In this document: one piece after another, positions 1-8,924 of the stretch | Layout of the letters: every line of letters begins with the position of its first letter | How positions within the stretch are numbered: position 1 is the stretch's first letter | Translations under genes and position numbers: made by a program | Assembly: GCA_963796565.1 (NCBI GenBank) | Contig: CAWCMA010000001.1 | Span: 496,001-560,000 of the forward strand | DNA from: JAKAVN01 sp963796565 | GTDB taxonomy: Bacteria > Desulfobacterota > Binatia > Binatales > Binataceae | Direction: 5' to 3' | DNA: 64,000 nt | Notes under the pieces: model-generated | What the model was told of the DNA's origin: nothing | Databases searched by the model: none | What the model saw: the letters and a program-made list of their open reading frames with translations, nothing else

Positions 1-916
1 GGTGCGCGTAGCGATGGGCCATCGCGAGGTTGTTGATCATGTTTTTGTAGCCGCCTAGGACTTCGTGCGCGAGTTTGGTTCCGGTGGCCGCGGCGGCCGC
101 CTCGGCGCATCGCAGCACGCGGTCGGCGATCTCGTGCGCGTAACCGGTCGTGTGGGCGCGGCATAGAAACTCACACTCGGCCTTCTCGGGGATGATATTC
201 ACCGCCTGACCGCCATTGGTGATGATGCCGTGGACTCGCGAACCGTCGCGAAAATGTAGTCGCGCGGCGTCGACGCTCTGGAAGGTCTGGATTACCGCCG
301 ACAGCGCGCTCGCGCCCGCCCATGGCGCCGCCGCCGCATGCGAGGCGCGCCCGTGAAACGTGAGACGCAGGTGGCGCGTGGCGAGCGTGGGAAAGGTGGC
401 GAACTCGCCGTCCACCGGATGCACCATCATCGCGGCGTCGACGCCTTTCAGCGCGCCCTTTTCCAGCATGATGATCTTGCCGCCGCCGCCTTCCTCGGCC
501 GGGGTGCCGAGGATCACGACGCGTCCGGGCAACTGACCGCGTATCGCGGCGAGGCCGGCGAAGGCCGTTAGCGCGGCGGTGCAGATGAGGTTGTGGCCGC
601 AGGAGTGGCCGTTGGGCAGCGCGTCGTATTCGGCGAGGATGGCGACGGTGGGTCCGGACTTAACTGGTTTGCCTGATTTGCCAGACTTGCCAGACTCGCC
701 GGCCTGGGCGCGAAAAGCGGTTTCCATCCCGGCCACCCCGCGTTCGACTTCGACCCCTAGTTCGCCGAGCGCGCCCGCGAGCAACCCTGCCGCGAAGCGC
801 TCCTCGAACTTTAGCTCGGGATGGGCATGGATCTGACGGCCGAGACCGATCGCCTGGTCCTTGAAGCGATCGATCGCACGGCAGATCTCGTCGCGGATCT
901 CATCATGAATAGCCAT
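1..916 (-). CDS. M20-family amidohydrolase (C-terminus beyond window)
   Basis: The frame reads leftward from an ATG at 916 and runs off the window edge, so the C-terminus is missing. Visible family features are a HAHPEL segment near residue 30, the metal-ligand stretch GHSCGHN near residue 105, GTPAEEGGGGK around residue 140 and the dimerisation-domain start HGRASHAAAAPW. This pattern fits zinc-dependent M20 amidohydrolases that cleave N-acyl amino acids or dipeptides (AbgB/PM20D2-like). The exact substrate cannot be told. A short low-complexity loop with three SGK units (668-694) sits between the N-terminal helix and the catalytic core. It is transcribed leftward, downstream of the antiporter gene. 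Confidence 0.88.
   Translation of the reverse strand, partial: MAIHDEIRDEICRAIDRFKDQAIGLGRQIHAHPELKFEERFAAGLLAGALGELGVEVERGVAGMETAFRAQAGESGKSGKSGKPVKSGPTVAILAEYDALPNGHSCGHNLICTAALTAFAGLAAIRGQLPGRVVILGTPAEEGGGGKIIMLEKGALKGVDAAMMVHPVDGEFATFPTLATRHLRLTFHGRASHAAAAPWAGASALSAVIQTFQSVDAARLHFRDGSRVHGIITNGGQAVNIIPEKAECEFLCRAHTTGYAHEIADRVLRCAEAAAAATGTKLAHEVLGGYKNMINNLAMAHRYAH
668..703. repeat. 9-base tandem repeats inside the M20 gene
   Basis: Four imperfect 9-base units (tttgcctga, tttgccaga, cttgccaga, ctcgccggc) lie head to tail. Three of them encode Ser-Gly-Lys on the minus strand, giving a flexible surface-loop-like stretch. The length is a multiple of three, so unit gain or loss would keep the frame. 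Confidence 0.7.
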
Positions 917-1074
917 CGGGGACTCCTTGGACGCTTGCGTTCGCGCGATTGACAGAAATTCGCCTCAACGCAATGCCCGAGACGCATGCTACCAGAGCAA
1001 GCGTGCCGCGGTCAGCCGAGCGCGCCGGTGACGACGCTGAGTTTGGAGGCTGCCACGCGTGGGAAGTGCACAAC

Positions 1075-3222
1075 TCAACGCCGCGGCGTTTGCTCCGGGG
1101 CGACAACCACCGCGACCGCGCATCCGGCGCGGCGCAGAATCTGGTCCACCCGGTTGCCGAAGTACAGGCGTTGCTCGGCCGAACGGAACAGGGCGCCCAT
1201 CATGAGCAAGTCGAATTTCCCCTCCTTGAGCGTGCGCAGGATGACGCTCTCGGCGTTGACGCCGGTTTCGATCCGGGTCGCTACGTTCAGTTCGAGTTGC
1301 TCGGCCAGTTCGCGGATCTCGCCCACGGCTTCCTCGCCTTCGCCGCCCGTCGCCGCGCCGCCGGCGAGCGTGCGCCAGTGCAGGATCGAGCGCTGGCGGA
1401 CATAGAGCGCGGTGGTTTCGGCTCCGGCCGCATGCGCGTAGAGCATCCCGACCGCCGCGCCCAGGCGCGCGAACGACGCCCCGCTAACCGGCACCAGCAG
1501 CTTGCGCATCGGCATTGGGGCTCCGGCGTTGCTCGCGATCACCACCGGTGCGCGGATGGCCGTGAGCAGGCCGCGCAATACCTCGCCGCCGAGCACGGCA
1601 CGGCCGTGGAGGTGTGAGGCGCCGGCAAAGATGGCGTCGTAGCCGCGTTCGCTCTCCTGGAGAATCGCCTCGATGAGCGAGTCGCCGGTGCCGGTACGCT
1701 GGTAGACGTTGGCGGCGCCCGCGGCGGTGGCGATCTGTTTGAGGCGCGCGAACTGCTCCTCGAATGTGGCGGCGGCGCCAACGCGCTCCTTGGAGTTGTT
1801 GAGCGCAGCGTGGAATACCGTGATGCTCGCGTCGGAGGATTTGCTCAGCGTGGCTGCGAGATGGGTCGCCAGTTCCGCATGCGGACCGCCGCCGCTCAGC
1901 ACCAGGAGCTTCGCGCCGGCCGTGCGCAGTGGCAGGCGGGCCAGGATGCGGTCGCGTTCGGCGCGTTCGGCGTCGCCCGGGCGCCGGCGTACTCCGCGCA
2001 GCGCCCAGGTGAGCAAGGGCGGAGTGGTCACCGAGGTGACGACCGCAACCGCGACGATTATCGTGTACATTGCGGGCGTGAGCACGCCGAGGCTGAGTCC
2101 CAGTAAAGCCAGGATGATCTCCATCCCGCCGCGCGCGTTCATCCCGAAGGCCACCGCCAGGGCCTCGCGGAACTCGAGCCGGCCGAGCTTCCCGCCCAAC
2201 AGGGCGCCCGCAATCTTAGCCGTACACGCGACCCCGAGCACAATCAGCGGGACGTAAGGGCTTCTGAGAGCAGAGAGATTGGTCTGCAGGCCCGAGTAAG
2301 CGAAAAACACCGGCGCCATCAGGCCCATCGTGACCGCTTCGATCTCGGCGCGGTCGCGGGCCCGCACGCGCGGGGCGCGACTCAGCATCAGCCCCGCCAC
2401 GAACGCGCCGAACACGGCGTGCAAACCAATCGCCTGGGTCACGATCGCGCAGGCGAACGCGACCAGCACCATCGCGCTGAACTTTCCATGCTCGGCCGCG
2501 CCGCGATCGTCCACCCAGCGCATCAGCCAAATCATCAGTCGCACGCCAGCGAAGTAGCAGAACGCGATGAAGACGGCGGCCTCGCCGAGCAACAGGCCGA
2601 CCGATGCGGGCGAGAGGGCGCGCCCGCTCGCCAGCCCGGCGACCAGCGCGAGCAGAAGCCATCCCGTGGTGTCGTCGATCAAGCCGGCGGCCAGGATCAG
2701 CATGCCCAGCTCGCGGCGCATCAAGCCCAGCTCGATCAGGATCTTCGCGATCACCGGGACCGCCGAGATTGCGATCGCCACGCCCATGAAGAGCGCGAAA
2801 ATAAGCCGCCGGTCCGGGGCGGCGAGGTATTGCGCGGGCAGCATCAGCCCCAGAAGCATCCCCGCGCCGAACGGAATCATCATCCCGCACACCGATACAC
2901 AGGCAGCGGCGCGTCCCTGTCCGCGGAGGATATCGAGGTCGGTTTCAAGCCCGATGTAGAGCAGCAGCAGGATGGCGCCGATCCAGGAGAAGGCCTCGAG
3001 CAAATGGTGCGACATCGGGTCGCCGCCGAAAATCGCGGCAGACAGAGCCGGCGCGAGGCTGCCAAGTACCGAGGGTCCGACGATGACTCCGGCGAGCAGC
3101 TCGCCGATTACCGGGGCCTGTCCCAGCCGCTTAGCCAGGTCGCCCAGCGTGCGGCTTACGAGCAGCAGCACGGCAAGCTGGACCAGGAAGCGAAGAATCT
3201 GCGCTTCGCTCAAATGTGACAA
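1075..3222 (-). CDS. CPA2-type cation:proton antiporter with C-terminal universal-stress domains
   Basis: The 715-residue protein begins with a dozen hydrophobic segments (residues about 10-400) typical of the KefB/NapA-like CPA2 fold, including GQAPVIGELLAGVIVGPS near residue 32. Residues about 430-715 form two universal-stress-protein-like domains. The second ends in GNRVDQILRRAGCAVAVVV, close to the nucleotide-binding glycine pattern of that family. The likely role is monovalent cation/proton exchange at the inner membrane, gated by a nucleotide or stress signal through the cytosolic domains; the gating is inference. The start is a TTG at 3222-3220 with GGAG about 10 bases upstream; no ATG fits better. 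The upstream intergenic region holds repeats and a tetraloop hairpin. Confidence 0.9.
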   Translation of the reverse strand: MSHLSEAQILRFLVQLAVLLLVSRTLGDLAKRLGQAPVIGELLAGVIVGPSVLGSLAPALSAAIFGGDPMSHHLLEAFSWIGAILLLLYIGLETDLDILRGQGRAAACVSVCGMMIPFGAGMLLGLMLPAQYLAAPDRRLIFALFMGVAIAISAVPVIAKILIELGLMRRELGMLILAAGLIDDTTGWLLLALVAGLASGRALSPASVGLLLGEAAVFIAFCYFAGVRLMIWLMRWVDDRGAAEHGKFSAMVLVAFACAIVTQAIGLHAVFGAFVAGLMLSRAPRVRARDRAEIEAVTMGLMAPVFFAYSGLQTNLSALRSPYVPLIVLGVACTAKIAGALLGGKLGRLEFREALAVAFGMNARGGMEIILALLGLSLGVLTPAMYTIIVAVAVVTSVTTPPLLTWALRGVRRRPGDAERAERDRILARLPLRTAGAKLLVLSGGGPHAELATHLAATLSKSSDASITVFHAALNNSKERVGAAATFEEQFARLKQIATAAGAANVYQRTGTGDSLIEAILQESERGYDAIFAGASHLHGRAVLGGEVLRGLLTAIRAPVVIASNAGAPMPMRKLLVPVSGASFARLGAAVGMLYAHAAGAETTALYVRQRSILHWRTLAGGAATGGEGEEAVGEIRELAEQLELNVATRIETGVNAESVILRTLKEGKFDLLMMGALFRSAEQRLYFGNRVDQILRRAGCAVAVVVAPEQTPRR

Positions 3223-3345
3223 CCAGCAGCTCCAGAGGAAAAGCGCGCATCCGGCCCGAGGCGCGCGAATCCGACGATAGCGATCACGCTAACGACGTGG
3301 GGTGGGCGGGTCAACGCGGTAGCTCGGAGGTAAATCGATCGCGAT

Positions 3346-3390
3346 GTGAAATGTGCGCGGCGTGAAATGTGCGCATCGCAAGATGCGCAC
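3346..3390. repeat. 13-base direct repeats plus GNRA-type hairpin upstream of the antiporter gene
   Basis: GTGAAATGTGCGC occurs at 3346-3358 and 3362-3374, a 16-base period. The second copy runs into a perfect 9-base stem (GTGCGCATC at 3369-3377, GATGCGCAC at 3382-3390) closed by a GCAA loop. The element sits about 125 bases upstream of the antiporter start, so it may be a regulator-binding or RNA site. No matching regulator is visible. Confidence 0.55.
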
Positions 3391-3443
3391 GAGCGCGAAT
3401 CGCGATGCCCACCAGCGCGAATCAGCGGAGGCCGCGCCACCCT

Positions 3444-3483
3444 AACGCGCGCAGCCGCCTCGATCGGAGCGGCTGCGCGCGTT
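3444..3483 (-). terminator. Strong hairpin after the LLM gene
   Basis: A perfect 15-base inverted repeat (3444-3458 and 3469-3483) with a 10-base loop begins 19 bases beyond the stop of the leftward LLM gene. No T-run follows on either strand. It could be a rho-assisted terminator or an mRNA 3'-end stabiliser. Confidence 0.5.
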
Positions 3484-3502
3484 GAACTGGCGTGCTGACT
3501 GT

Positions 3503-4720
3503 CTACGGACGGACGCGAGTGATCGGCTGGTCGGCTATCTCGGAGGGCTTCTCGCCCTTGGCCTCGCGATGCTGCTTGTAGTCGTTCATCGCGGTCATGA
3601 TTCCAGCGACCGATTTGTTGAACAGCAGCTCGCGCTGTCCGGCCGCCCATCGCTGGGAGTATTCGATTTCGGCCACCGTGCCCTGGAACTGCGGCATCAC
3701 GTAGCGCGCGAACAGTTCGTACGAGCGCAGCGTCTTCTCGCGCGAGGCCCATTCGTGGGCTAGCCCAAGCAGGCCGCCGAAGCCGCCGCTGGCCTCCTGG
3801 ACCTCGCGGATGCGCGCGATCGCATCGTCGGGTGTGCCGACGATCGCGCCGCCGCGCGCCACCATCCGATCGACTGTCATCTCCTCGCGCGGCTGGCCCG
3901 GATATTCCTCGAACTGGATCTTCGCGCCCAACGTGTCGATGAAATAGTCCTGGATCCAGGAGTTGCCGCCTTCGCGGATGTCCTCGAGAGCCTCCTTTTT
4001 CGAATCCGCCAGATGGATCGGCATCACCATCCGCCAGTTGGCGCGGCTGACCGTCTTGCCATGCTCGGCGGCGGTCTCCTCCGCCACCGCCCATCGCTTG
4101 GGCAGCCCCTCGAGCCCGCCGGTGGCGAATGCCGCGACCGACAGCACCCCGCATCCAAGCTCGCCCGCCGCGACCATCCCCGAGGGCGAGATAGTATTGG
4201 CGACGAAGATCGGCAGGTGCGGCTGCTGGTAGGGCTTGACCTGGAGATGGGCGTCGTTGAGGCGGAAGAAAGAGCCGTCGATCGTGATGCCGCCCTCCTC
4301 GGTGAAGAGCCGCATTATCGCCTTGACGCCTTCGACCATCTGGCGGCGCTGCTGGGTCGTGTCGATCGCCAACATGTGCGCGTCGGCTGCGAGCGCACCC
4401 GGACCGCATCCGAGCATCACGCGCCCGCGCGTAAGATGGTCGAGCAGGGCGTAGCGGTTCGCGATGTTGAACGGGTTATGGTACGGGACGCTGACCACGC
4501 CCGAACCGAGCATGATGCGGCGCGTGCGCCCCGCGGCGGCGGCGATGAAAATGTCCGGCGAGGAGATGATTTCCCATCCGGAGGAATGATGCTCGCCGAT
4601 GAAGACCTCGTCATAGCCGGTCCGGTCGAGCCATTCGATTAGTTCGAGGTCGCGCTCGAAGCAGAGCGTGGGGTTTTCGCCGGCGCGGTGGAATGGCGCC
4701 ATGAAAATACCGAATTTCAT
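3503..4720 (-). CDS. LLM-class flavin-dependent oxidoreductase
   Basis: The 405-residue protein has the luciferase-like monooxygenase core: MKFGIFMAPFHRAGENP at the N-terminus, GYDEVFIGEHHSSGWE near residue 35, GSGVVSVPYHNPF near 75 and RGRVMLGCGPGA near 100. The family uses FMNH2 or F420H2 to oxidise varied organic substrates; the layout is closest to limonene-monooxygenase-like (LimB) members. No reductase partner is adjacent. It is transcribed leftward from an ATG at 4720 and shares the 4721-5035 region with the rightward VWA gene. The substrate is unknown. Confidence 0.88.
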   Translation of the reverse strand: MKFGIFMAPFHRAGENPTLCFERDLELIEWLDRTGYDEVFIGEHHSSGWEIISSPDIFIAAAAGRTRRIMLGSGVVSVPYHNPFNIANRYALLDHLTRGRVMLGCGPGALAADAHMLAIDTTQQRRQMVEGVKAIMRLFTEEGGITIDGSFFRLNDAHLQVKPYQQPHLPIFVANTISPSGMVAAGELGCGVLSVAAFATGGLEGLPKRWAVAEETAAEHGKTVSRANWRMVMPIHLADSKKEALEDIREGGNSWIQDYFIDTLGAKIQFEEYPGQPREEMTVDRMVARGGAIVGTPDDAIARIREVQEASGGFGGLLGLAHEWASREKTLRSYELFARYVMPQFQGTVAEIEYSQRWAAGQRELLFNKSVAGIMTAMNDYKQHREAKGEKPSEIADQPITRVRP

Positions 4721-5035
4721 CCGGTCCTCCTTGCGCCCGGTCCGCCGCGCGGCCGCCGCGGGGGGCTTTCACGCCACCTTACGACGGTGGCTGGCGCGGG
4801 GACAATAGCCGAAACGGGGAACGCGCGGATGCGTCTAATTGGTTGAGGGAAATGAGGGCCGGGCTTGAGGGAGTCGAGGGAAACCGAATAGATGTGCCCG
4901 GGCGAGCGTCCGAATCTTATGCTGTTTTATCCCGGCTTGCTCAAGGCGGGGGCAAATAGGAAGATCATAATATCGAAGAGTGCTCGGAGCCTTTTGGGGT
5001 TCGAGGTTGGAAACTTGCAGTCGAGGACAGTCGCA
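4721..5035. other. Divergent intergenic region between the LLM and VWA genes
   Basis: This 315-base stretch separates two divergent genes and must contain both promoters. It holds several purine-rich GAGGGA-type motifs at about 4845-4885 and an AT-rich patch around 4915-4980, but I could not pick a confident -35/-10 pair. The reading frame of the VWA gene stays open upstream of 5036, but the signal peptide begins there, so this stretch is probably untranslated. Confidence 0.5.
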
Positions 5036-6205
5036 ATGCTGAGCGTAGGCGGCCGCAGGTGCTGCGGTCGGGCGGCGACAGCGACAGCGCTGGTGGGGAT
5101 GCTCGTGGCCCTTCTGTTCGCCGCGGCCGGACCGGCGGCGGCGCAACAGCACGGGTACGTTCCGCCGTCTCATCCGCTAAACAACGGCCAAGGTGGCTCG
5201 GTGCTCGAGTTGCCGACGACGCCGGCCGCTCAGCAGGGCGGCAACGACGCGCTGACGATGCCGCGGCTCAATCCGCAGGCGGGCCAGGAGTTGGAGTTGC
5301 CCTCGCGTGAGCTGCGCAATCAGTCGGGCTACGAGCAGGTGACGGTCACGGTGACCGACCAGAACGGCCGTTACGTTACCGGCCTGCAAAAAGGCGACTT
5401 CCGTATCTACGTCGACGGTATCCAACGGCCGCTCGAGTTTCTGCGCCAGGACCTCAACACTCCGGTGTCGGTTGGAATCCTGGCCGACACCTCGGGCAGC
5501 ATGGAGCCCAAGCTGCAACAACTGCGCGCCGCGATTTCGCAATTCATCGGCGACCTTAACTCGCAGGACGACGTGTTCCTGTTCGCGTTTTCCAACCGCC
5601 CGTTCCTCCTCCAGCCGTTCACCACCAACCATTTCCTGGTCAGGAGTCGCCTCGCGCTGCTGCACGCCTACGGCCAGACCGCGCTGTTCGACACCATCAT
5701 GGACGGCCTGATCATGGTGAGGCATGGGCGCTACGACAAAAAGGCGCTGCTGGTGGTGACCGACGGGATGGATAACACGAGCCAGGCGACGCTGCAGCAG
5801 GTGGTCGGGCAGGCGCGGCGGATGGGCGTGCTGATCTATTCGATCGGAATCGGCGACCCGAACTCTGGCGGAATGGGAATCGCGATCGGGCCGTTCATGT
5901 TCGGCGGCGACATGGACCACGTCGATACGCAGACGCTTACCGCGCTGTCCACCGAGAGCGGCGCGCGCACCTTCGTGGTACGCGAAGTCGGCGACGGCGA
6001 GGCGTTGCGCCAGGACTGCTCGGCGATTAGCAATGAGCTGCGCGAGCAATACACGGCCGGATTCGTGGCACCCGACCCCTCGCGCCCCGGCTACCGCAGC
6101 CTGCGCGTTGACGTGCCGGGCAGGCCTGAGCTTTCAGTGCGCGTGCGCAAGGGCGTGACGGTAGGCTCGGGCACCGAGTACGCCGGCCCTGATAGCGGTC
6201 CATAA
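5036..6205 (+). CDS. Secreted VWFA-domain protein (acidobacterial VWFA-related type)
   Basis: The start chosen is the ATG at 5036, preceded by GAGGA at an 8-base gap. It opens a clear signal peptide (hydrophobic stretch LVGMLVALLFAAA, then AQQ), giving 389 residues. A beta-rich N-terminal segment (VTVTDQNGRYVTGLQKGDFRIYVDG, given here as the region near residues 105-130) leads into a von Willebrand A domain with an intact MIDAS motif DTSGSM near residue 150. The arrangement matches the VWFA-related family frequent in Acidobacteria, thought to mediate extracytoplasmic protein contacts. No operon partner is obvious; the next gene faces the other way. Confidence 0.85.
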   Translation: MLSVGGRRCCGRAATATALVGMLVALLFAAAGPAAAQQHGYVPPSHPLNNGQGGSVLELPTTPAAQQGGNDALTMPRLNPQAGQELELPSRELRNQSGYEQVTVTVTDQNGRYVTGLQKGDFRIYVDGIQRPLEFLRQDLNTPVSVGILADTSGSMEPKLQQLRAAISQFIGDLNSQDDVFLFAFSNRPFLLQPFTTNHFLVRSRLALLHAYGQTALFDTIMDGLIMVRHGRYDKKALLVVTDGMDNTSQATLQQVVGQARRMGVLIYSIGIGDPNSGGMGIAIGPFMFGGDMDHVDTQTLTALSTESGARTFVVREVGDGEALRQDCSAISNELREQYTAGFVAPDPSRPGYRSLRVDVPGRPELSVRVRKGVTVGSGTEYAGPDSGP

Positions 6206-6239
6206 GCCTTTTCAACGACCCCGCACGATATTAGCTGGC

Positions 6240-6737
6240 CTACGCCACTATCACCCGCGGCAGATCGAGTACCGGCGTGGCGATGCCGGCCTGCGAAAGC
6301 ATGTCGTGAACCTGGCCGCGATGGTGCGTCTCATGGTTGAAAAGATGCGCCAGCAGCATCCGTGTCGGATTGCTAGATGGCTTGCCTTCATGGGTGACGT
6401 AGGCGATCTCGCCGCCCAGGAATTCTTCTCTGAGGTCGGCGGCGAAGCGCTCGATCCGTTCGTCTTCGCGAATCCGCGCCGCGCGCAACTCCTCGAAATC
6501 GTCGTACAGGATCGTGTCGAGATGGGCAGACGACGCAGTCCCCCCCTCGAAGCGGGTCATCCAGTTGCGGTCGCCTACCAGGATGTGGTTGAGCGTACCG
6601 TGGATGCTTTTGAAAAACGCCTGCCGATTCTTCTTGCGCTCGGCGTCGGAGAGCTGAGCGCAGCAATCGTACAAGCGCTCGTTGGCGAGCCGGTTGTACC
6701 GCGCCATCATCTGGAAATGCGCGACGAGCGGATTCAT
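6240..6737 (-). CDS. DinB-family metal-binding four-helix protein
   Basis: A 165-residue protein of DinB/YfiT type: an early His in VAHFQMMARYN, a central His in HGTLNHILVGDRNW and the C-terminal NHETHHRGQVH, which together supply the metal-binding histidine triad. Members include thiol-dependent transferases and many proteins of unknown role; the substrate here cannot be told. Its ATG overlaps the stop of the upstream histidine-phosphatase gene (ATGA at 6737-6734), so the two are translationally coupled. The frame is open further upstream but that part belongs to the neighbouring gene. Confidence 0.88.
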   Translation of the reverse strand: MNPLVAHFQMMARYNRLANERLYDCCAQLSDAERKKNRQAFFKSIHGTLNHILVGDRNWMTRFEGGTASSAHLDTILYDDFEELRAARIREDERIERFAADLREEFLGGEIAYVTHEGKPSSNPTRMLLAHLFNHETHHRGQVHDMLSQAGIATPVLDLPRVIVA

Positions 6738-7429
6738 CGCGCTTTTACCGCGAAGGGCGCGACGAAAGTGCGTCCGATGTCCGGGATGATATTGAGAAAC
6801 TTGATCTCGGCGAAGTCGCCCGCCACCTGGACCGCCGAGAGCGCCGCGTTGTCGACCCGGATACGGCGAAAGTGGCGCAACTCCATCGCCATAAAGTGGC
6901 ACAGGACGGTGCGGATGATATCGCCGTGGGAGACGAACAGCACGCGTTGTCCGTCAGTTTCGCCGAGCGTGCGCATCACTGCCTCGACGCCTCGCGCCTG
7001 GACCTCGCCGATACTTTCGCCGCCGGGCGTCGAGCTCAGGATCGGCTCGTCGCGATAGCGCAGGTAGTCTTCGTCGACGATCAGGTCCTCGTAGGTCATC
7101 CCCTCCCAGCGCCCGTACTGGACCTCCGCGATTTGCTGGTCCTCGCGGATCGGTACGCCGCCGCTCAGGCCGGCCGCGATTATCTCGGCCGACTGACGCG
7201 CGCGGACCAGCGGACTGGTCACGATCAGGTCGGGCTTGAGCGCTCGAACGAAGTCGACCAGACTGGCGACCTGCGCGCGGCCGTGAGTATCGAGCTCGAC
7301 CGGATTGCAGCCCATCACGCGGCCCTGCCGGTTCCATGGCGTCTCGCCATGGCGCATCAGGAGCGCGACGCCGCGCACGCCGCCCGGTTGTTTGAGCTTT
7401 TCCGCCACGTAAAACGGCCCCAGTGCCAT
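6734..7429 (-). CDS. Histidine phosphatase (phosphoglycerate mutase-like) family protein
   Basis: The catalytic RHGET motif (LLMRHGETPWNRQGR) lies near residue 25, TSPLVRARQSAE near residue 75 and the second catalytic histidine in FVSHGDIIR near residue 165, all in the usual order for the 231-residue length. These enzymes use a phosphohistidine intermediate to remove phosphate from sugar phosphates, cobalamin precursors or proteins; the substrate is open. The ATG at 7429 has GGAG six bases upstream and was preferred over a longer frame. It is followed by the overlapping DinB gene. Confidence 0.88.
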   Translation of the reverse strand: MALGPFYVAEKLKQPGGVRGVALLMRHGETPWNRQGRVMGCNPVELDTHGRAQVASLVDFVRALKPDLIVTSPLVRARQSAEIIAAGLSGGVPIREDQQIAEVQYGRWEGMTYEDLIVDEDYLRYRDEPILSSTPGGESIGEVQARGVEAVMRTLGETDGQRVLFVSHGDIIRTVLCHFMAMELRHFRRIRVDNAALSAVQVAGDFAEIKFLNIIPDIGRTFVAPFAVKAR

Positions 7430-7578
7430 ACGTCTCCGCCCGCGCGCCGCTAAAACATTTGGCGGGCGCCCGAGAGCGGCACCCGCCAACATTTAACCTG
7501 AAGTGCGGTGAGGAAACGAGAGCGCACACCCGCTGGATTAGTCGGGCGGATCGGTTGACCGGATCGATCCGCCGTATC

Positions 7579-8808
7579 TCAGCGGCCGGCGGCCGGGGCG
7601 GCCTCGGCATGTCCGTTGGCTGCCGCGCCCGCGCTCGGTGCCGCCGCCAATCCGCAGAAGGCCTCGTAGTCGATGAGCCCGGTCTGCGTCGGATGGTCGC
7701 TGCAGACGGGACATTTCGGATCGCGTTTGATCTTGAGCACGCGCACGTAGTCCTTAGACAACGTGTCGAAGTAGACCATCCGGCCGATCAGCGACTCGCC
7801 CGCGCCCAGAATAAGCTTGATCGCCTCGAGCGCTTCGATCGAACCAATTATTCCGGGCAGCGCGCCCAGCACCCCAGCCTCGGCGCACGACGGCGCCATG
7901 TCCGGCGGCGCCGGCTCCGGATACAGGCATCGATAGCACGGCCCGCCCTTGGCCGGGTAAAAGACCGTCGCGTTGCCCTCGAAGCGGAAGATCGCGCCGT
8001 CGACCAGAGGCTTGTGCGCTAACACGCAGGCGTCGTTTATCAGATAGCGCGTGGGAAAGTTGTCGCCGCAGTTAACCACAACGTCGTAGTCCTTGATGAT
8101 GTCCATCACGTTGTCCGAGGTGAGCCGGACTTCGTGGCGGTTGACCTTGATACCGGGGTTGAGCGCGTTGATCGACTTCTGCGCCGACTCGGTCTTGAGC
8201 ATCCCGACCCGGTCGGTCGTATGGATGATCTGGCGCTGCAGGTTGGAGAGATCGACCACGTCGAAGTCCACCAGTCCGAGCGTGCCCACGCCCGCCGCCG
8301 CCAGGTAGAACGCTGAGGACGATCCCAGCGCGCCCGCTCCGAGCAGCAGCACCTTGGAGTCGAGCAGTTTGGCCTGCCCCTTCTCGCCGACCTCCGGAAT
8401 CACGAAGTGGCGCGAGTAGCGGGTGAGTTCGTCGGCGGTAAACTGGCGGTCCGCCGTCCATGGCAGGCCGCGGTCCTTCCATGCGTTGAAGCCGCCGGTC
8501 AGGTTGTAGATGTTTTCGTAGCCCATCTCACGTAGCGACCGCGCCGCCAGCAGCGAGCGCGTGCCCGAGGCGCATTGCAGGATGACGGGCGTCTTGTGGT
8601 CGGGCACCTTCTCCTCGACGCGCAATTCGAGGAAGCCACGAGGGATACCGACCGCCTGCGGAATATGTCCCTGGCGCCATTCGTCGCCCTCGCGGACATC
8701 GAGCAGCACGGTGCCCGGCTTTTCCAGCATCCGGCGCGCCTCGTCGATATCGATCGACTTAATCTGGGCGCGCGCCTCGTCGAGAATATTCTTTGAAGTC
8801 TTGGCCAT
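7579..8808 (-). CDS. moeB: Rhodanese-MoeB/ThiF-type sulfur-carrier adenylyltransferase
   Basis: A 409-residue protein in two parts. Residues about 15-115 are a rhodanese domain with active-site cysteine in QCASGTRS. Residues about 125-390 are an E1-like adenylyltransferase with LLGAGALGSS, DFDVVDLSNLQRQ and the zinc-binding CYRC and CPVC pairs. It should activate the C-terminal glycine of a ThiS/MoaD-like carrier and pass sulfur to it through the rhodanese cysteine, for thiamine, molybdopterin or related pathways. The rhodanese is N-terminal, the reverse of human MOCS3. No sulfur-carrier gene is adjacent, but thiC lies just upstream on the same strand, which suggests a thiamine role. The tail is Ala-rich and dispensable-looking. 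Confidence 0.9.
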   Translation of the reverse strand: MAKTSKNILDEARAQIKSIDIDEARRMLEKPGTVLLDVREGDEWRQGHIPQAVGIPRGFLELRVEEKVPDHKTPVILQCASGTRSLLAARSLREMGYENIYNLTGGFNAWKDRGLPWTADRQFTADELTRYSRHFVIPEVGEKGQAKLLDSKVLLLGAGALGSSSAFYLAAAGVGTLGLVDFDVVDLSNLQRQIIHTTDRVGMLKTESAQKSINALNPGIKVNRHEVRLTSDNVMDIIKDYDVVVNCGDNFPTRYLINDACVLAHKPLVDGAIFRFEGNATVFYPAKGGPCYRCLYPEPAPPDMAPSCAEAGVLGALPGIIGSIEALEAIKLILGAGESLIGRMVYFDTLSKDYVRVLKIKRDPKCPVCSDHPTQTGLIDYEAFCGLAAAPSAGAAANGHAEAAPAAGR

Positions 8809-8924
8809 AGCTTTGAACCGTACCGGCTGAGGAATTTAATCCTTAGATTACGCTATTAGTCATCTATTATGCTAGAGCTGAAAATAACCATCATTTCCCG
8901 GCTGTCGAGGCTCCGGCCTTACCT
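8809..8924. promoter_or_regulatory. AT-rich spacer upstream of moeB
   Basis: The region around 8835-8880 is much more AT-rich than its surroundings and contains several TAAT/TATT-type -10-like words on the minus strand. It probably carries the moeB promoter, but no clear -35 element at the right distance was found. No gene fits here. Confidence 0.35.
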
